Positions 9,314-17,610 are shown, counted from the stretch's first letter. The stretch is DNA of 64,000 nucleotides from Gemmatimonadota bacterium (GCA_040388535.1 JAZKBR010000007.1:68862-132861); one strand, 5' to 3'. Notes: a model not told the origin generated them from the letters alone. A program made the numbers and translations.

Positions 9314-10251
9314 TTCGAGATCATACCAATTGTGCCGAGCCACTTCTCCACCAACGGCGGCCAGTTGGTAATCGGATAGCGCGTGCGCCGCAGTCCGAAC
9401 GCGTGCCCGCCCACCGGATACCAGTGCGTCTCGACCGGAACGCCTCCCTTCTTGAGCGCCGCCGCATAGACGCGCGAGTTCTCGACCGGATCGACGGGGT
9501 CATTCTCCGCCTGGAGCAGGAATGTCGGCGGTGTGTTGCTGGTGACCCGAATGTCGGGGTTCAACACGAACCTTCGTTCGGGTACCGCCAGATGCCCGGG
9601 ATAGAGCGCGATCGCGAAATCGGGGCGGCAGCTCTCCTTGTCGGCCGCATCCACCGCGGGGTACAGACGTTTATCGAAATGCGTGCTCAGCGCCGCGACC
9701 ATATGCCCGCCGGCTGAAAAGCCGATGACGCCGATCTTGTGCGGATCGATATGCCACTGCGCGGCGCGGAAGCGCACCAGCCCGACGGCTCGCTGCGCGT
9801 CTTGCAGCGCCGTCCGGCAATCCCGGTACGGCCCCGTCTTGAGGCACGGCACCCGGTACTTCAGCAAGACACAAGTGATCCCTCTCGGCGTGAGCCAGTC
9901 GCAGACTTCGCTCCCTTCGAGATCGATCGCCAGGCCGCTATAGCCCCCACCGGGGAAGACGACGACCGCCACGCCCGAATTGCTGCCCACCGGCGAATAG
10001 ACGGTGATGGTCGGCTGTGAGACTCTATCGATATAGATCCACGGCTTGCCGCCAACGAGCTTCGGTTTGCCGGCGGCATCCACCACCGTCACGGATACCT
10101 CGGCTCCCTTCATCGGCCGCGCGTCAGGAATCGCCCCGGGCCAGATCGGGATTTGCGTGTGGCCCGGCGATGGCTGCCAGGGGGCCTGCCCTGCTACGCG
10201 CCCGGGCATTCCGGCCGCGAGGGCCAGCATAACAAACAGGCTGCGCGTCAT
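9310..10251 (-). CDS. Secreted BD-FAE-type alpha/beta hydrolase (acetylesterase-like)
   Basis: A protein of 313 residues with a signal peptide ending near VAGQ. The sequence shows the esterase/lipase HGG-like oxyanion motif as VVFPGGGYSGL, the nucleophile elbow GFSAGGH, an acid strand LLQAENDPVDPVENS and the catalytic-His region VGGHAFGL. This matches secreted acetylesterases of the BD-FAE and xylan-acetylesterase type, which remove acetyl or feruloyl groups from plant polysaccharides. It precedes another alpha/beta hydrolase with a GTGA overlap. Plant-polymer trimming is plausible but not proven. Confidence 0.88.
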   Translation of the reverse strand: MTRSLFVMLALAAGMPGRVAGQAPWQPSPGHTQIPIWPGAIPDARPMKGAEVSVTVVDAAGKPKLVGGKPWIYIDRVSQPTITVYSPVGSNSGVAVVVFPGGGYSGLAIDLEGSEVCDWLTPRGITCVLLKYRVPCLKTGPYRDCRTALQDAQRAVGLVRFRAAQWHIDPHKIGVIGFSAGGHMVAALSTHFDKRLYPAVDAADKESCRPDFAIALYPGHLAVPERRFVLNPDIRVTSNTPPTFLLQAENDPVDPVENSRVYAAALKKGGVPVETHWYPVGGHAFGLRRTRYPITNWPPLVEKWLGTIGMISK

Positions 10252-10285
10252 CCGCTTTCTGGTCGTTGCACGAGAAACTCTCTCC

Positions 10286-11344
10286 CTAAGGCTTCCACGA
10301 AGTCTTCACGACCACCTGCGTGGCGGGCTGGGTCAGCAGGTTCAGCGATTTCAGTGCTCCCTCGCGCTGCATCGGGTCGTCGGGTATGATGGCGCACATC
10401 GGGTTCCCGGGGCTGCTGGGATGATACGTCGCCTCGATGTAGTTCTTCCAGCCGTTCTGCACCGGCGATTGGCCCGTGGCCATCGTGAACATCGCGTTCT
10501 GATAGAGCGGATACTTCCCCGACGCATCCTTCGCGAGGCCGAGGTACTGGCAGAAGAATGTCTGCGCGGGAAACGGCCGGCCCATGAAGTCCTTGGTGGG
10601 ATAGGTTCCCGAGGCCGCCGGTGCGGCGGCTGTTGCGGCGGGCGGAGGAAGTGGCGTGGGCGCCTGAGCCGCTGCGCCCGGCGCGAAGTCCCAGTCGAGC
10701 TGGGTCACCTTCGGCTTCAGGTTCGCATACATCTGCGCCTGACCGTCGTAGATCGCCGCGTGGGCAGCGGGGTCCGCCGGGAGGAGGAGACAGCCAGGAC
10801 TCGGGAAAAACCAGCCCGGGTGAAGACTCTTGATCTGGGCGATCCACGCGTTGCTCAACTCGCCGCCATGGTCTCCTGGCTTGAGCCGGAAGACCTTGCT
10901 GCTGAAGAAGTAGCTGCTGTCGGGCATTCCCGGGCGTCGGACGGTCGCGATGGCGAAGCAGCCGTAGGCCAGCGTGATGCCGGGAGCGGCCATCGTGAAG
11001 CCGGTCTCGACAACCTTTCTGCCCTGGGCGCGAAACTGAGCATACTGTCGCTGCATATCGGCCTGCAGCTCGGGGAGCGGTCGTCCGTCGGGACGCGCCA
11101 CCGAGCAACCCACCCTCCCCTTGTATCCGTACTTGGCGAGCAGGTGTTGCTGGAAGGCGTTCTGCGCTTCAGCCGCGAGACCGGTCCAGTCGAAGAACGC
11201 GGTGGCATAGGTCGTCTGCGGGTCGGCCTGGGTGTCGCAGTACCAGTTCCCCCGGACAGGGCGGTCGAACTGGGCCAGCAGGGCCGAGACGCCGAGGGGC
11301 GCGAGGAAGGCGACGAGAAAGAGGGTGCGAGCGGCGCGGGACAT
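10286..11344 (-). CDS. Secreted protein with three tandem Cys-containing modules, function unknown
   Basis: A protein of 352 residues with a signal peptide ending near SALLAQ. I do not recognise the family. The mature part is three repeats of roughly 90 residues. Each begins with a Cys after an aromatic or glycine residue (NWYC, AYGC, TFFC), has a central aromatic/Trp helix, and then a second Cys in the motifs VGCSVARPDG, SPGCLLLPAD and NPMCAIIPDD, followed by a Gln-rich helix and a closing T-G-F, D-W-D-F or T-S-W. A proline/alanine linker separates modules two and three. One disulfide per module is likely. It is 34 bp upstream of the acetylesterase-like gene on the same strand. Confidence 0.8.
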   Translation of the reverse strand: MSRAARTLFLVAFLAPLGVSALLAQFDRPVRGNWYCDTQADPQTTYATAFFDWTGLAAEAQNAFQQHLLAKYGYKGRVGCSVARPDGRPLPELQADMQRQYAQFRAQGRKVVETGFTMAAPGITLAYGCFAIATVRRPGMPDSSYFFSSKVFRLKPGDHGGELSNAWIAQIKSLHPGWFFPSPGCLLLPADPAAHAAIYDGQAQMYANLKPKVTQLDWDFAPGAAAQAPTPLPPPAATAAAPAASGTYPTKDFMGRPFPAQTFFCQYLGLAKDASGKYPLYQNAMFTMATGQSPVQNGWKNYIEATYHPSSPGNPMCAIIPDDPMQREGALKSLNLLTQPATQVVVKTSWKP

Positions 11345-11469
11345 GGGGATTCCTCCGGAGAGCCTCCCGAAAGCTACTGCGATTTCAAGAGGCCGGTTGG
11401 GGGGGCCTTGGCCTCAAACGTCTGCACGCATCGGTACCGTCGGCGAAGCGAACGGGCGGCGACTGTGAA

Positions 11470-12270
11470 TCACTGAGGCAATGGTACCGGCCTGGGGCGA
11501 CGGCCGAGCAGCAGGATGCAAACTGCCAGGACCAGATTGAGCAAGGCGATCGTCGCCAGGATAGTTGGGCCAGACGACGCGGAAGCGGCTGGAAAGTCGG
11601 GGACCCAGAGAGAGGCCGCACTCGCCCGCAGACCGGAAGCGTCCTGCGCAATGTTGGTCGCCGCGTGAAAGCCCAACGCGAGCGGGAGGCTCCGCCAGCG
11701 GGCAAAGATCGCTCCGAACACCAGCCCCGACGTGAACACGCCCGCGATCACGCTCAGCCACGGCAGTCCCGCCTGGAGATGCAACAGCGCGAAGGCGCCG
11801 GAGGTGAGCAACACCGTCACCACGGCGCCACACCGGTCGGCGAGACGCACGAAGGCATAGCCGCGATAGACCAGCTCTTCCCCGACATTATTGAAGAAAT
11901 TGAAGGCGCACGCACCCAGGAGGGCGAGGCTAGCGAATGCCGGGTTTGGGCGCCAGGTCGCGCCGGTCGCGACGGCCACCAGAACGAGCCACACGCCGGT
12001 GAGGGTGCAGCCGGCGACGAACCCGATACCCAGCCGCTGGAGAGGTCGGTCGCGGGCGGTGAGGCCCAGCACCGCAGGCGAGAGTCCATCGAGTCGGAGA
12101 AAGTGAGCCGTGAGCCACCCGGCGCCCAAGGCGAGGACCAGGACCGCGATGACCCCGCCGGTCGGGGAGTTGCGGCCGGTCGGGGGGAAGTTGAGCAGGA
12201 AGAGGTAGACCAGGACGCAGAGGGCAGCGCCGAGGGCGAAGAAGAGGAGGCGTTTCCACAGGTTGCCCAT
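11470..12270 (-). CDS. CPBP-family intramembrane metalloprotease (CAAX protease/Abi)
   Basis: A protein of 266 residues with about seven membrane helices. The three CPBP signatures are present: EELVYRG at residues 131-137, the second motif with His164 in FALLHL, and HAATN with His202 and Asn206. These glutamates, histidines and asparagine form the metal/catalytic site of the Rce1-like family. Bacterial CPBP proteins process prenylated or bacteriocin peptides or give self-immunity; the substrate here is unknown. The small membrane-protein gene at 12304-12510 lies 33 bp upstream on the same strand. Confidence 0.92.
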   Translation of the reverse strand: MGNLWKRLLFFALGAALCVLVYLFLLNFPPTGRNSPTGGVIAVLVLALGAGWLTAHFLRLDGLSPAVLGLTARDRPLQRLGIGFVAGCTLTGVWLVLVAVATGATWRPNPAFASLALLGACAFNFFNNVGEELVYRGYAFVRLADRCGAVVTVLLTSGAFALLHLQAGLPWLSVIAGVFTSGLVFGAIFARWRSLPLALGFHAATNIAQDASGLRASAASLWVPDFPAASASSGPTILATIALLNLVLAVCILLLGRRPRPVPLPQ

Positions 12271-12303
12271 AGCACACCTCCGAGGGAATCACGACGATGC
12301 GGT

Positions 12304-12510
12304 TTACTGCCGCGTCCCTGACGACTCCGCACGTGCCCACACCAGCGCCACGATGGCGGCGCCAAGAAACATCCCGGTGCCGATGAGACGCACGACATCC
12401 ACTGGCCGGATGGTGGCGATGGTCGGGCGAGTGAGCACGTTGGCCAGACCCAGGAGACCAAAGACGACGAGAACAAGGGGGACTCGAAAAGATTCGCGGC
12501 GTGAGCTCAT
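12304..12510 (-). CDS. Small two-helix membrane protein
   Basis: A protein of 68 residues with two predicted membrane helices (VPLVLVVFGLLGLANVL and VRLIGTGMFLGAAIVALVW) joined by a short polar loop. No family recognised. It is placed 33 bp upstream of the CPBP protease gene on the same strand with an ATG and plausible purine-rich ribosome site (AGAGGTGACA), so it may be a partner or regulator of the protease. The low length makes this call moderate. Confidence 0.6.
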   Translation of the reverse strand: MSSRRESFRVPLVLVVFGLLGLANVLTRPTIATIRPVDVVRLIGTGMFLGAAIVALVWARAESSGTRQ

Positions 12511-12597
12511 GGATTGTCACCTCTTAAGCGTGGTAAACGAGGATTCGGCGCGCGAAGTGGCGCCCTACACCACCAACGATTGCTAGAGAGCGACCGG

Positions 12598-13002
12598 TTA
12601 CTTGCGAAGGAAGTCCGCCGGTGTCATTGCGCGCACCGGGAACGCCTTGAGCACCGCTCGGTCCGTCGTGACGAGCGGAACGTCCAGCACATTGGCCAAT
12701 GCGACATATTCGCAGTCATAGGTCGTACAGGTCGAGCGGGACGCAAGCTCCAGGACCTCCTGGGAATCCACCTCGCCCTCCCGCCCGCCGAGGACCTCGT
12801 CCGCCTGCCCAAGCAGGGCAACCGCCCGTGCGACTGTCAGGTCTCCCCGCATGACGTACTTGTGCACGACACTGCGGAGCTCGCTACGCCACAGGGTAGG
12901 TGCCACCCACGTGGGGTCCTTCGCAAGCACCGCCTCTGCCTCCTCGGTGCGCTCACCCGGCATGACCAGGTACGCGATGAGGTTCGCGTCGGCCACAATC
13001 AT
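12598..13002 (-). CDS. vapC: VapC-type PIN-domain toxin
   Basis: A protein of 134 residues with a PIN fold. The acidic catalytic residues expected for a magnesium-dependent ribonuclease are visible: Asp5 in MIVADANLIAYL, Glu41 in SELRSVV, Asp96 in CTTYDCEYVALA and Asp114 in LVTTDRAVL. Its ATG overlaps the antitoxin stop by four bases, the standard antitoxin-first arrangement. VapC toxins cut tRNA or rRNA; the target here is unknown. Confidence 0.93.
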   Translation of the reverse strand: MIVADANLIAYLVMPGERTEEAEAVLAKDPTWVAPTLWRSELRSVVHKYVMRGDLTVARAVALLGQADEVLGGREGEVDSQEVLELASRSTCTTYDCEYVALANVLDVPLVTTDRAVLKAFPVRAMTPADFLRK

Positions 13003-13244
13003 GCGCGACCCGATTCCCGAGCGGCCCGCAGTTCCTTGTCCGTGAGATAAAGGCCCTTGAGTCGGGCGCGACTGCGCCGGAGCGTCGCGAGGAGCCTGGT
13101 TGGATCGCCAGCGCTGGCCTCGGTGAGGGCGCGCTCGACGGCGAGGATGGCCTCACTGTTGATGCTTCGCCTATGCTCTGCTGCTCGTGCCTTCAGCTGG
13201 GCGTAGAGCGAATCTGGCAGGTTCTTGATCGTCAGGGTCGCCAC
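12999..13244 (-). CDS. vapB: VapB/FitA-like ribbon-helix-helix antitoxin
   Basis: A protein of 81 residues when started at the GTG at 13244, which follows a strong Shine-Dalgarno (AAGGAGG). The N-terminus ATLTIKNLPDSLYAQLKARA with HRRSINSEAI is a FitA-type ribbon-helix-helix DNA-binding domain, and the basic C-terminal half would wrap the toxin. A longer ATG reading from 13286 would begin inside the operator palindrome and adds a non-conserved Cys-rich stretch, so I reject it. Overlaps vapC by four bases. Confidence 0.9.
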   Translation of the reverse strand: MATLTIKNLPDSLYAQLKARAAEHRRSINSEAILAVERALTEASAGDPTRLLATLRRSRARLKGLYLTDKELRAARESGRA

Positions 13245-13254
13245 TGGGGCCTCC

Positions 13255-13275
13255 TTGCATCCGTTATGGATGCAA
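13255..13275. promoter_or_regulatory. Palindromic operator of the vapBC pair
   Basis: TTGCATCC and GGATGCAA form a perfect 8-bp inverted repeat separated by GTTAT, immediately upstream of the antitoxin Shine-Dalgarno. Ribbon-helix-helix antitoxins with their toxins bind such repeats for autorepression, so the role is well supported by position and symmetry though not demonstrated. Confidence 0.75.
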
Positions 13276-13325
13276 TATGAAAGCACTACCAGGCCGGGTC
13301 AAGACCACAATTCGCTATCACCACC

Positions 13326-13862
13326 CTATTCCGACGCCTGCGCCGCCTCGAACAGGAACCAGGTCCGCCGCTCGGTCTCGTCGATCCACACCTCGATCAG
13401 CGACGCGCTGGCCACGTCCTGATGGGTATCGCAGACGCCATGCGCCTCCCGCAGCCGACCCGCGAGGTCCTTGTTGTCGCCCCGCAGCTCGGCCAGCATG
13501 TCCATCGGCGTGACATACTCCGCGTCGTTGTCGAGCACCCGCTTGGTCCGCGCAATCTGCCCGATCGATCGGATCGTGAGGCCGCCGATCTTTCGCACCC
13601 GTTCGGCCAGCGGATCGGTCATCGCGAAGAGCTGATCCGCCTGTTCGTCGAGCAGCAGGTGGAAATCGCGGAAGTGGGGTCCGCTCATGTGCCAATGGAA
13701 GTTCTTGGTCTTGAGATAGAGGGCGAAGACGTCGGCCAGAACCCCATTGAGGGCGGCGGAGACGTCCTTGACCGCGCGCGGCGGGAGGTCGGTCGGGGTC
13801 TGCAGCGGGAGGCCGCGACGGCCCGTGAGAACCGCGCGCTTCGAGGGAGAAATCCGTGACAT
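13326..13862 (-). CDS. dps: Dps-family ferritin-like DNA-protection protein
   Basis: A protein of 178 residues, the usual Dps length. It carries the dinuclear ferroxidase-site signature KNFHWHMSGPHFRDFHLLLD, with the histidine and the downstream acidic residues in LLLDEQADQL supplied across the dimer interface. A basic N-terminal tail (MSRISPSKRAV with GRRG) could bind DNA. It should store iron and protect DNA from peroxide as a dodecamer. It is monocistronic, divergent from the lipase gene at 14038. Confidence 0.93.
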   Translation of the reverse strand: MSRISPSKRAVLTGRRGLPLQTPTDLPPRAVKDVSAALNGVLADVFALYLKTKNFHWHMSGPHFRDFHLLLDEQADQLFAMTDPLAERVRKIGGLTIRSIGQIARTKRVLDNDAEYVTPMDMLAELRGDNKDLAGRLREAHGVCDTHQDVASASLIEVWIDETERRTWFLFEAAQASE

Positions 13863-14037
13863 GGTTGGCGCTCCGGTGAATGGTGAACCGGACCATACCA
13901 GCCGGGCCAGTCGCCGACAATAATCCGAATGGGGTATGCGAAGACCTCCCGGTCAGGCGATTCCAACGGGTGCCGTAGCGCGTATCATTTGCTGTTGATC
14001 ACTTCCCGTTCCCTCTCCCCTCTCTTGGAGCATCGCC

Positions 14038-14883
14038 ATGTCAAACAGTCCCGGGAATCAGCCGCGCGAAGAACGGATTCCGACCAGCGACGGACTCGAG
14101 CTCTTTGTCCGCTCCTGGCGGCCAGCCACCGCGCCGAAGGCGGTGGTCGCGATCGTGCCCGGCTTCAAGGCCCACAGCGGCTACTACGGCTGGGTGGCGT
14201 CTCAGCTCGTGGCCGCCGGCCTTGCCGTCTACGCCGTGGATCTTCGCGGGCGCGGCGAATCCGATGGCGAGCGGTTCTTTGTGAGCTCGTTTGACGAGTA
14301 CGCCCATGACGTCGGACAGCTCCTCGCCCTCGCCCGCTCCCGCGAGCCGGGGCGCAAGCTCTTCCTGCTGGGCCACAGCGCGGGAGGCGTGGTCTCGTGC
14401 GGCTATGCGCTTGAGCACCAGCAGGAACTCGCCGGCTTGATCTGCGAGAGCTTCGCCTTCCAGGTGCCGGCGCCCGATTTTGCCCTCGCGGTCCTGAAGG
14501 GGCTGAGTCATCTGGCGCCGCACGCCCACGTGCTGAAGCTCAAGAACGAGGACTTCTCGCGCGACCCCGAGGCGGTTCGGGTCATGAACGAAGATCCGCT
14601 CATCGCAGACGAGACCCAGCCCTCACTCACCGTGGCCGCGATGGCACGCGCCGACGAGCGATTGAAGGAAGCATTCCCGCAGTTCACCCTGCCGCTGCTC
14701 ATCCTGCACGGCACCGCCGACAAGGCCGCCAAGGCGAGTGGCAGCCAGTTCTTCTTCGACACGGCAGGCTCGAACGACAAGACACTCAAGCTCTACGAGG
14801 GGCACTACCACGATCTATTGAACGACCTCGGCCGGGAGAGCGTGATGGCCGACATCGTGACCTGGCTCGACGCGCGGCTGTGA
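14038..14883 (+). CDS. Monoacylglycerol lipase-like serine hydrolase
   Basis: A protein of 281 residues without a signal peptide. It has the lysophospholipase/monoglyceride lipase pattern: FVRSWRPATAPKAVVAIVPG at the first strand, VDLRGRGESDG, the nucleophile elbow GHSAGG, the acid strand LPLLILHGTADKAA and the C-terminal YEGHYHDLLND bearing the catalytic His. It should cleave monoacylglycerols or lysophospholipids in the cytosol. Its last 79 bases are overlapped on the opposite strand by the 2H phosphoesterase gene. Confidence 0.93.
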   Translation: MSNSPGNQPREERIPTSDGLELFVRSWRPATAPKAVVAIVPGFKAHSGYYGWVASQLVAAGLAVYAVDLRGRGESDGERFFVSSFDEYAHDVGQLLALARSREPGRKLFLLGHSAGGVVSCGYALEHQQELAGLICESFAFQVPAPDFALAVLKGLSHLAPHAHVLKLKNEDFSRDPEAVRVMNEDPLIADETQPSLTVAAMARADERLKEAFPQFTLPLLILHGTADKAAKASGSQFFFDTAGSNDKTLKLYEGHYHDLLNDLGRESVMADIVTWLDARL

Positions 14884-15488
14884 TCGCAGCACCGGGGCGA
14901 CCCCGCGGAGGTGGGCGCGAATCGTTTCGAGGAGTCTTTGACTACCTCGGTCTGGAGAGGCGGACCTGCGCCCAGCACGAGGTTGCCCGCATCCAGGATC
15001 TGCCACGGCTCGCCCGCTTCCTGTTCAATGAGGGAGACTTTCGTGAAGGTGATGGAGAGCGGCGCGGCCAGAGCCTCGTACGTCGAAGGGAGATTCCACG
15101 GGGCACGCGGGTTCCGCGGATGGGCGATCGTGATGTGGGCCCGAGAATGCTGGATTCCCTCAGATCGCAGCAACGCGACACGCAGCCGGTGGTACGCCTC
15201 CTGCCCGGCAATGCAGGGCAGGAGCACGCCGTGTTCGTCGAACGACTCACCGGGCCCGAATTGCAGCGTGAGCGGGGGCTGGCCCATTGTTGCCACGCGC
15301 GCGCTGAGCTCCGCAGTGGAGATGCCGGCAAGCTCATCGTCGCGACAGAGAGTGACGTGCGCGGGGATGAGCCGGTGTTGAACGGGGTCCATTCGCTCCC
15401 TGATCGGTTCGAGCACGGCAGCAACACCTTCGGGCACGAAGAGCGTCAGTTGTCGGCGACTGCTTTGGCGCACCCTACTCCACGTCAC
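14805..15488 (-). CDS. 2H phosphoesterase, 2'-5' RNA ligase family (LigT-like)
   Basis: A protein of about 227 residues with two HxT/Sx motifs spaced as in the 2H superfamily: HVTL in PAHVTLCRDDE and HITI in RAHITIAHPRNP. These histidines catalyse hydrolysis or ligation of 2',3'-cyclic or 2'-5' phosphodiester bonds. I choose the GTG at 15488, which overlaps the methyltransferase stop as GTGA. The domain ends near LVLGAG; the last ~50 residues are basic, low complexity and lie antisense to the lipase gene, so they look like read-through extension. RNA or cyclic nucleotide substrate unknown. Confidence 0.85.
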   Translation of the reverse strand: MTWSRVRQSSRRQLTLFVPEGVAAVLEPIRERMDPVQHRLIPAHVTLCRDDELAGISTAELSARVATMGQPPLTLQFGPGESFDEHGVLLPCIAGQEAYHRLRVALLRSEGIQHSRAHITIAHPRNPRAPWNLPSTYEALAAPLSITFTKVSLIEQEAGEPWQILDAGNLVLGAGPPLQTEVVKDSSKRFAPTSAGSPRCCDHSRASSQVTMSAITLSRPRSFNRSW

Positions 15489-16240
15489 GGCTTGCCGCCG
15501 ATTACGTATCCGAACTGCAACTGGCCGAACGTGATCACCGTCAGCAGGTTCGAGACGATTCCCTGGACGCACTGGACATCGAGGCCGGCGTCGCGCAGTG
15601 TGGCGGCGTACTGGCGGGTGTGGCGCACGTCCAGGATCAGCACGCGGCCGCCCGACTTGAGCACCCGCGCGATTTCGCGCACGGCAGTCTGTCGCTCGCC
15701 GGCGTTGTAGATATTGTGCAGCGCCATGCTCGAGAGGACGACATCGAAGCTCGCGTCGTCGAACGGCAACGTTCGGGCATCGCCGGTTTGCACCTCGACC
15801 TTGTCGGCCACCCCTTCGATCATCGCGTTCTCGAGTGCCCCCGCAGCGCTGTTGCCGCTGAGATCCTCGGCCTGCCACTTGTCGATTCCGACCGCGCGGC
15901 CGGTTGAGAGTCGCTTTGCGGCGCCAATCAGGAACAATCCCAGCCCGCACCCCACATCCAGCACCCGCTCATCACCACGCCAGGCAATCTTGTCGAGATA
16001 CTCTTCGCGCTCGCGCACCTTGCCGATCTTGCTGTCGTAAATCATCCACAAGGCCATCGCGCCGCAGCTCAGGCCGGCCCCCATCAGCGGCCTGGTGATC
16101 GAGGCGATCGGGTCTTGCCTCGACCACAAACCCAGCAGCCGGGTGACCAGCGAGATGATTCCCAGCGCCCCGACGATGAGCAGATTCCGCACCACCAGCG
16201 GAGCGTCCAGGCCGTAATTTGGACGGGGATTCTCTTTCAT
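15485..16240 (-). CDS. Membrane-anchored class I SAM-dependent methyltransferase
   Basis: A protein of 251 residues. About 75 N-terminal residues hold two hydrophobic helices (NLLIVGALGIISLVTRLLGL and a second near GAGLSCGAMALWMIY). The rest is a Rossmann methyltransferase with motif I VLDVGCGLGLFLIGAA, an acidic residue in AVGIDKW, TGDARTLPFDDASFDVVLSS as motif II/III and the terminal ILDVRHTRQYAATL. Targets could be quinones, lipids or small molecules; nothing in the context decides. It is coupled by GTGA overlap to the 2H phosphoesterase and lies 33 bp downstream of arr. Confidence 0.9.
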   Translation of the reverse strand: MKENPRPNYGLDAPLVVRNLLIVGALGIISLVTRLLGLWSRQDPIASITRPLMGAGLSCGAMALWMIYDSKIGKVREREEYLDKIAWRGDERVLDVGCGLGLFLIGAAKRLSTGRAVGIDKWQAEDLSGNSAAGALENAMIEGVADKVEVQTGDARTLPFDDASFDVVLSSMALHNIYNAGERQTAVREIARVLKSGGRVLILDVRHTRQYAATLRDAGLDVQCVQGIVSNLLTVITFGQLQFGYVIGGKP

Positions 16241-16273
16241 CCGATCAACTCCTGCGGATTGTGTCGCCGGCTC

Positions 16274-16687
16274 CTAGTCTTCAATTATTGGAGCGCCGTT
16301 CCTCAAGGCCAAGTCGACTTTTTCTCGAGCCACTTTGATCTCATCGGGAGAATGTCCCTGCCAATGCGTGACTTCAGCCACCACCTTGAAGCCATTCTGT
16401 GCCCGAAATGAGTTCGTGGGATTTCCGGGAAACTTCTTGTCGGTGAGATTTGGATCGTTCTCAATGTCACCCACCGGCTCAACGACATAGATCCTGCCGG
16501 GACCGTCGCCAACCGCCAGCTCCGCTCCCCAGATCGCCACATTCAAATTTGACGACGCGTAGACGAATTTCGCCCGCCGCTCCCCGTAATTGGCACGATT
16601 TCCGGGGACGATCAGATCTCCGATGCTCAGATGGGATTTGGTGCCGTGGAAATAGCTTTGAATGAAATTGGGGTGTTGGTCTGTCAT
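16274..16687 (-). CDS. arr: NAD+-rifampin ADP-ribosyltransferase (Arr)
   Basis: A protein of 137 residues, the length of known Arr enzymes. It matches the family closely by eye: SYFHGTKSHLSIGDLIVPG, the Tyr-rich VYASSNLNVAIWGAELA, GRIYVVEPVGDIENDPNLTDK and KFPGNPTNSFRAQNGFKVVAE. Arr transfers ADP-ribose from NAD+ to the C23 hydroxyl of rifampin and inactivates the drug. It sits in a run of small co-directional genes and has no transposase or integrase near it. The name is confident; drug resistance in the host is inferred. Confidence 0.93.
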   Translation of the reverse strand: MTDQHPNFIQSYFHGTKSHLSIGDLIVPGNRANYGERRAKFVYASSNLNVAIWGAELAVGDGPGRIYVVEPVGDIENDPNLTDKKFPGNPTNSFRAQNGFKVVAEVTHWQGHSPDEIKVAREKVDLALRNGAPIIED

Positions 16688-16827
16688 CTCTTCACCACAG
16701 GCACAAGGTGAGTCGGTGTGACCGCCATATCATAGGCCTGCCCATCGGGTCAGCATGGGGCGACCAAGACGGCCATCCACGCCGAATCAGCACCTTCACG
16801 GGTCTACCTCCGTCGGCCTGACCTGAA

Positions 16828-17055
16828 TCAGGCCGGCGTCGCGTAGGACTCGAGGAAGCCGCACCCGGGGCAGCGATAGGTCGTGACAGGCACGCGCTGA
16901 TGTCCCTTGAGCTTGACGCCTGTCCAAAAGCTTGGTTCGGGCGCGCCATCGATCCAACTACTCCGCGTCCCGGTAGCGTGGGCTTGATAATCCAGCACAA
17001 AGCCGGCCTCCATTGCTTTGCCACACTTGGCGCACGTTGGTTCGCGGTCTGTCAT
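16828..17055 (-). CDS. Small zinc-ribbon protein
   Basis: A protein of 75 residues started at the ATG at 17055. Two CxxC knuckles (CAKC at residues 8-11 and CPGC near residue 62) frame a basic, Trp-containing middle (FWTGVKLKGHQ), so a single zinc ribbon is likely. Proteins of this kind with an N-terminal TCPKCG-like knuckle and a closing RCPxCGFLE are common and uncharacterised. The 140 bp between it and arr contain no gene I can support. Confidence 0.75.
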   Translation of the reverse strand: MTDREPTCAKCGKAMEAGFVLDYQAHATGTRSSWIDGAPEPSFWTGVKLKGHQRVPVTTYRCPGCGFLESYATPA

Positions 17056-17119
17056 GGTGTCAGCTCCGAGGATTGATCGTGGTGCGCGGCGATGGACGAT
17101 GTTGGACTCTTCAGATCCG

Positions 17120-17581
17120 CTATGGTTCGTCCGCGCTCGGCCCGTAAATCTGCGGCACCGTGGACCCCATCGGTCGCAGGTACGTGGTGATCTGTCCGCG
17201 ATGATGCACAATGTCGAAGAGGAAGCTCCAGGCCATCGTCGATGCGGGCCGCTGCGTGCCAAAAAACTCAAGCGTTCCGTCCCACCGCGCGTCCGCCAAC
17301 TTCTCCCACCGGCCGGCCATTCCCTCACTCTGCTCCTCGTACGCCTTGAGCACTTCCTGCATTGTTTCCGGCAGCGGCGGCGGCGCCCATTCTGCCTTGC
17401 CCGTCTCGAGCGCTTCGATGATCATCTTCTCCTCGCATACGATCTGCCAAGCGATCTCGTGCGCGGTACGCGACTTCGGATCCGGGCGGTAGTCAGATCC
17501 CTCCGGGATTTTCGCGAGCACCTTGCGGGTTGTCGTTGATTCGTTCATCCAGAATGTCGTGAAGAGCGCTTTCTCGTTCAT
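17120..17581 (-). CDS. DinB/YfiT-family metalloenzyme-like protein
   Basis: A protein of 153 residues forming a four-helix DinB fold. The metal-ligand histidines appear in AHEIAWQIV and in the C-terminal IVHHRGQITTYLRPMG, the most diagnostic DinB segment. The family includes thiol S-transferases and hydrolases using bacillithiol or mycothiol, but most members have no assigned reaction. It is 29 bp downstream of a lipoprotein gene on the same strand. Confidence 0.88.
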   Translation of the reverse strand: MNEKALFTTFWMNESTTTRKVLAKIPEGSDYRPDPKSRTAHEIAWQIVCEEKMIIEALETGKAEWAPPPLPETMQEVLKAYEEQSEGMAGRWEKLADARWDGTLEFFGTQRPASTMAWSFLFDIVHHRGQITTYLRPMGSTVPQIYGPSADEP

Positions 17582-17610
17582 ACTATCTCCTGTGAGTGCC
17601 CTGCCGAGCC

